A DNA stretch of 16,686 nt from CAYSPU01 sp964432995. GTDB taxonomy: Bacteria; Verrucomicrobiota; Verrucomicrobiia; Limisphaerales; JAHDYP01. Numbering within the stretch: position 1 is the first letter of the stretch; every line of letters starts with the position of its first letter. Of the stretch, positions 14,357 to 16,686 are shown in pieces. The notes under the pieces are model-generated. The model was not told the origin of the DNA and searched no databases. It worked only from the letters and a program-made list of their open reading frames with translations. The stretch is from NCBI GenBank assembly GCA_964432995.1, contig CAYSPU010000123.1, positions 1-16,686 on the forward strand, written 5' to 3'. The position numbers were made by a program, and so were the translations under genes.

Positions 14357-15151
14357 ATGGTTCACTACCTCGAACTGCTTCGTTTGGTGCTCGATCACGG
14401 CAAGGTCAAGCCGGATCGGACGGGCACGGGCACGCGTGCTCTGTTTGGCGCTCAGCTCCGGTTCCCGCTTTCGGACGGTTTCCCGTTGTTGACGACGAAG
14501 AAGGTGCATCTCAAGTCCGTGATTCACGAGCTGCTCTGGTTCCTTCGCGGGGATACCAATGTGCGTTACCTGCAGGAGCGCGGGGTGACGATTTGGGACG
14601 AGTGGGCGGACGCCGATGGGAACCTGGGGCGCGTTTATGGGGCGCAATGGTGCGATTGGCGGACGGCGGACGGGCGCTCGATTCACCAGATCGACCGCGT
14701 GATCGAGGAGATTCGGGGGAATCCGGACAGCCGCCGGCTGATTGTCAGCGCGTGGAACGTGGGTGAGCTCGACCAGATGGCGCTGCCGCCGTGTCACACG
14801 TTGTTCCAGTTCTTCGTGCTCGATGGCGAGCTGAGCTGCCAACTGTATCAGCGGAGTGCGGATCTGTTTCTCGGGGTGCCGTTCAACATCGCCTCCTACG
14901 CTTTGCTGACGCTGATGGTGGCCCAGGTGTGCGCGCTCCGGCCGGGCGTGTTCGTGCATACGTTTGGCGATGTCCATCTCTACTCGAATCACCTCGAACA
15001 AGCCCGGCTGCAGCTCGCCCGCCAACCGCGTTCGCTCCCCCGGATGAATCTGAATCCCGCCGTCCGGGACATCCACGCGTTTCGCTACGAGGACTTCACG
15101 CTGACCGGCTACGACCCGCATCCGGCGATCAAGGCGCCGATTGCGGTGTGA
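14357..15151 (+). CDS. thyA: Thymidylate synthase
   Basis: The protein has 264 residues, the same length as E. coli ThyA. It methylates dUMP to dTMP using 5,10-methylene-tetrahydrofolate, releasing dihydrofolate. Seen: R21 in DRTGTGT, the KKV-HLKSVIHELLWFLRG segment (48-65), WDEWAD (80-85), GPx-like GRVYGAQW (91-98), catalytic C146 in LPPCHT, QRSADLFLGVPFN (165-177) and HLYSNHLEQ (207-215). ATG 14357 was chosen because it gives the standard family start MxxYLxLL; the frame stays open back to 14228 without family similarity. There is no good ribosome site. folA lies 196 bases downstream on the same strand and recycles the dihydrofolate it produces. Confidence 0.97.
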   Translation: MVHYLELLRLVLDHGKVKPDRTGTGTRALFGAQLRFPLSDGFPLLTTKKVHLKSVIHELLWFLRGDTNVRYLQERGVTIWDEWADADGNLGRVYGAQWCDWRTADGRSIHQIDRVIEEIRGNPDSRRLIVSAWNVGELDQMALPPCHTLFQFFVLDGELSCQLYQRSADLFLGVPFNIASYALLTLMVAQVCALRPGVFVHTFGDVHLYSNHLEQARLQLARQPRSLPRMNLNPAVRDIHAFRYEDFTLTGYDPHPAIKAPIAV

Positions 15152-15170
15152 CGCGAACCACCGGGCCTGG

Positions 15171-15285
15171 ACTACGGATGAACACGGACAGACACGCATG
15201 GGGAGCGGTTGAGAACTTGGCGTTCATCCTGCCGACGCTGCCGACGGCTTTCCCTCATCCGTGTTCCTTCGTGTTCATCCGTGGT
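15171..15285. repeat. Inverted repeat between thyA and folA
   Basis: CGGATGAACACG (15175-15186) and CGTGTTCATCCG (15270-15281) are perfect 12-base complements, and pairing continues outward with one wobble to 15171 and 15285. TCATCCGTGTTCC (15255-15267) partly repeats the right arm. The ACCACGGATGAACACGGA word is a very common dispersed intergenic repeat in Verrucomicrobiota (memory). It could fold in the thyA-folA transcript. Nothing else is seen in this spacer. Confidence 0.75.
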
Positions 15286-15347
15286 TTCCCGCCGCTCCCT
15301 TGGCGTTCGACTCCACTGTCAAATATCGACTGAACGCGGCTTCCCGC

Positions 15348-15869
15348 ATGCAATCCATCGAACAAGAACGCGGGGCAGGGAGCGTCGCCGGCGGCGGTTG
15401 GTTTCAGGCGATCGCCGCGATGTCGCAGAACCGGGTGATCGGGCAAGGCGGTCGGATCCCGTGGCATCTGCCGGACGACTTTCGTTGGTTCAAGCAGTTG
15501 ACCACGGGGCACATCCTGGTCATGGGGCGGCGGACGTTCGAGTCGATCGGAAGGGCGCTGCCGAACCGGACGACGGTGGTGCTGAGTCGGTCCGGCTTCC
15601 GGCATCCGGATGTGCGCACGATTGCTTCGCTGCGGGAGATCGACCCGGCGCAGGAGGAGCGGAAGGTGTTTCTCTGTGGCGGGGCGGAGGTGTATCGGCT
15701 GGGGTTGCCGGCCTGTTCCGATCTGTACCTGACGCTGGTGAAACGGGTAGTGGACGGCGACGTCTTCTTCCCGGCATTCGAGGAGCGCTTCGAGCGCGTG
15801 GAAACGATCCGCGACGAGACGGAGTATCAGATCATTCGCTATCGCAATCTCCGGCCGGAGCGGGTGTGA
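15348..15869 (+). CDS. folA: Dihydrofolate reductase
   Basis: The protein has 173 residues. It reduces dihydrofolate to tetrahydrofolate with NADPH. Seen: AIAAMSQNRVIGQGGRIPWH (21-40, substrate and cofactor loop), D44 in LPDDF (equivalent to E. coli D27), MGRRTFESIG (59-68), the SRS step (80-82) and the NADPH-binding VFLCGGAEVY (107-116). It has about 18 extra residues before the family's usual start. ATG 15348 is the only reasonable start upstream of the conserved AIAAM, but no strong ribosome site precedes it. Pairing with thyA is a common arrangement that couples dTMP synthesis to folate recycling. The TGA stop (15867-15869) directly abuts an integrase-like remnant on the other strand. Confidence 0.95.
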   Translation: MQSIEQERGAGSVAGGGWFQAIAAMSQNRVIGQGGRIPWHLPDDFRWFKQLTTGHILVMGRRTFESIGRALPNRTTVVLSRSGFRHPDVRTIASLREIDPAQEERKVFLCGGAEVYRLGLPACSDLYLTLVKRVVDGDVFFPAFEERFERVETIRDETEYQIIRYRNLRPERV

Positions 15870-15933
15870 ACACCTCCCGCACCTGGTCCAGCAGCTTCGC
15901 CTTGGGATTGGGCCGAAATCGGTCCCGACGCCG
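15868..15933 (-). pseudogene. Remnant resembling the N-terminus of an integron-type tyrosine integrase
   Basis: On the minus strand 15871-15924 reads DRFRPNPKAKLLDQVREV, which strongly resembles the N-terminal start of IntI-like integrases (typically ...PNPKxKLLDQVREVxRxxHYSxRTE...). The match ends exactly where the folA stop codon begins, and the expected RxxHYSxRTE continuation is replaced by folA sequence. No start codon is seen directly upstream (RRR precedes). It is therefore a broken 5' fragment at most. Identification is from memory over 18 residues. 15934-16235 shows no other gene that I can support. Confidence 0.4.
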
Positions 15934-16235
15934 CCCCCACCTTGCCCGGCGTAGCCCCACAGATCCGTGCCTCAGCCCGACATCGCGGCTCGAGCGCGTG
16001 ACCCTCGAGGCTCGCCTGCAGCATGGCGACCGGGGCGAAAACCGCTCGTGGACCGGGGACGACCGAGCCCCCAGCGCCACCTAGACGAGGATCCGGGAGC
16101 CCCCTTCCGCTTTGACTCTCGGGATTCTCCATCCTACCCTCCTCCTTGTTCCAGAAACCGGAATCGATTCCTGGTCTGTCGGTCCATCGCTACTTAACCA
16201 CGAAGTCCTTCCAGGTAAACGAATGGTTCGGCAGC

Positions 16236-16658
16236 ATGAAGATCGCTGAGGAACATACATCGCCGGACGGTCTGCTGAGGCTCCTGGTGTGCGTTGATGA
16301 CGTTGGCGATGTCTCCATCGGGTTCGACGGCTATTCGTGGCATATCCACGCAGACTCGCTGGCCGCGCTCACGGGTGAATCGGAGCTCAAGGCCATGCGG
16401 AGCTTCGTGGACGATATCCTCAAGGGACGCACCATCTTGGCAGTGTCGCGCGTAGCTGGAGTAGTTCGCGATGTCTGGCTGACCGAGGATCCGGCGAAGG
16501 AGTTGCGTCATAGGCCGGAAGAGGAGCAGATCGAGTTTCGCTACTGGGACGGCTCACTTTGTAGTGCCGAATCGTCCGGCTCCAGGCAAGGCCGGGAGAA
16601 CGCTCCGGTTGGCAGACCAACAACACCGACCCGGCCTGCCCGATCCGGGTCTGGCTGA
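16236..16658 (+). CDS. Hypothetical protein, unrecognised
   Basis: The protein has 140 residues from ATG 16236. The first roughly 108 residues look like a real compact, soluble, acidic protein: EEHTSPDGLLRLLVCVDDVGD, then IGFDGYSWHIHADSLAAL, VSRVAGVVRDVWLTEDP and IEFRYWDGS. I see no signal peptide, membrane helix or catalytic motif. The last roughly 30 residues are S/G/R/P-rich and overlap a hairpin, so the original stop may have been lost or the tail may be non-native. The frame is open back to TTG 16146, but that part looks random. No ribosome site is evident. The first 60 bases (16201-16260) are AT-richer than most of the window. Its place beside an integrase-like remnant fits a stranded integron cassette, but that is inference. 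Confidence 0.6.
   Translation: MKIAEEHTSPDGLLRLLVCVDDVGDVSIGFDGYSWHIHADSLAALTGESELKAMRSFVDDILKGRTILAVSRVAGVVRDVWLTEDPAKELRHRPEEEQIEFRYWDGSLCSAESSGSRQGRENAPVGRPTTPTRPARSGSG
16576..16648. repeat. Large imperfect hairpin with bulged arms at the end of the last gene
   Basis: The left arm 16576-16596 (CCGGCTCCAGGCAAGGCCGG then G) pairs with the right arm 16630-16648 (CCCGGCCTGCCCGATCCGG), with two single-base bulges and two mismatches. GTTGG (16608-16612) and CCAAC (16617-16621) make a small inner stem. Bulged arms are typical of integron attC sites, but the RYYYAAC and GTTRRRY core sites are missing from the ends. It might be a terminator-like structure or a decayed recombination site. Confidence 0.5.
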
Positions 16659-16686
16659 CCGAGTCTAATCACACCGGAAAGGAGCT

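Noticed and set aside
15839..16132. Minus-strand 97-residue ORF beyond folA
   Set aside because: Low-complexity G/A/R/P sequence in a different frame from the integrase-like remnant, and no start signal.
16192..16198. ACTTAAC as an attC core site (RYYYAAC)
   Set aside because: It is a single degenerate 7-mer, expected by chance at about one per kilobase, with no GTTRRRY partner at a suitable distance.

Overview
The window looks like part of a draft or metagenome-assembled chromosome from a GC-rich Gram-negative bacterium, most likely Verrucomicrobiota. The evidence is the MoxR/Bat operon style, the long-form IspH, the MnmG motif set and short inverted repeats of the ACCACGGATGAACACGGA and CGAAGACACGAAG type. 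That taxonomic call is inference from family memory. Two N runs (163-262, exactly 100 Ns; 10073-10082, exactly 10 Ns) look like scaffold placeholders, and sequence around both needs care.

Layout. 1-967 is non-coding and repeat-rich. It holds a 76-base near-copy of the 3' end of the nearby bat gene, a roughly 200-base tandem unit anchored by a 32-base block present three times, decayed inverted repeats, and the start of a broken REP-associated (Y1) transposase. 968-6952 (minus) is a tightly coupled aerotolerance-type cluster transcribed moxR > DUF58 > small membrane protein > batA > a batB-batC fusion; three of the four junctions are ATGA overlaps. No batD is visible. 7050-8540 (minus) is the ribosome-assembly GTPase der, divergent from a small single-pass membrane protein of unknown function (8678-9397, plus). 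That gene converges on a dNTP triphosphohydrolase gene (9420-10575, minus) interrupted only by the 10-N placeholder. ispH (10621-11850) and mnmG (11985-13886) follow on the minus strand.

mnmG carries a palindrome matching the ParB-binding parS consensus, inside an insertion in the protein. This suggests that the window lies in the origin-proximal domain. 13887-14356 is a regulatory/repeat region (double hairpin, AT-rich operator-like dyad with a possible promoter). thyA (14357-15151) and folA (15348-15869) on the plus strand form a dTMP/tetrahydrofolate pair separated by a verrucomicrobial-type inverted repeat. Directly against the folA stop lies a short remnant resembling the N-terminus of an integron-type integrase on the minus strand, followed by an unrecognised plus-strand gene (16236-16658) that ends in a large bulged hairpin.

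Functionally, most of the window is core metabolism and envelope/stress machinery. I do not see a complete novel defence or mobile system. The most interesting points are the parS-in-mnmG arrangement with its compositional shift, the repeat/transposase patch on the left, the BatB-BatC fusion with repeated TPR modules, and the possible decayed integron at the right edge.
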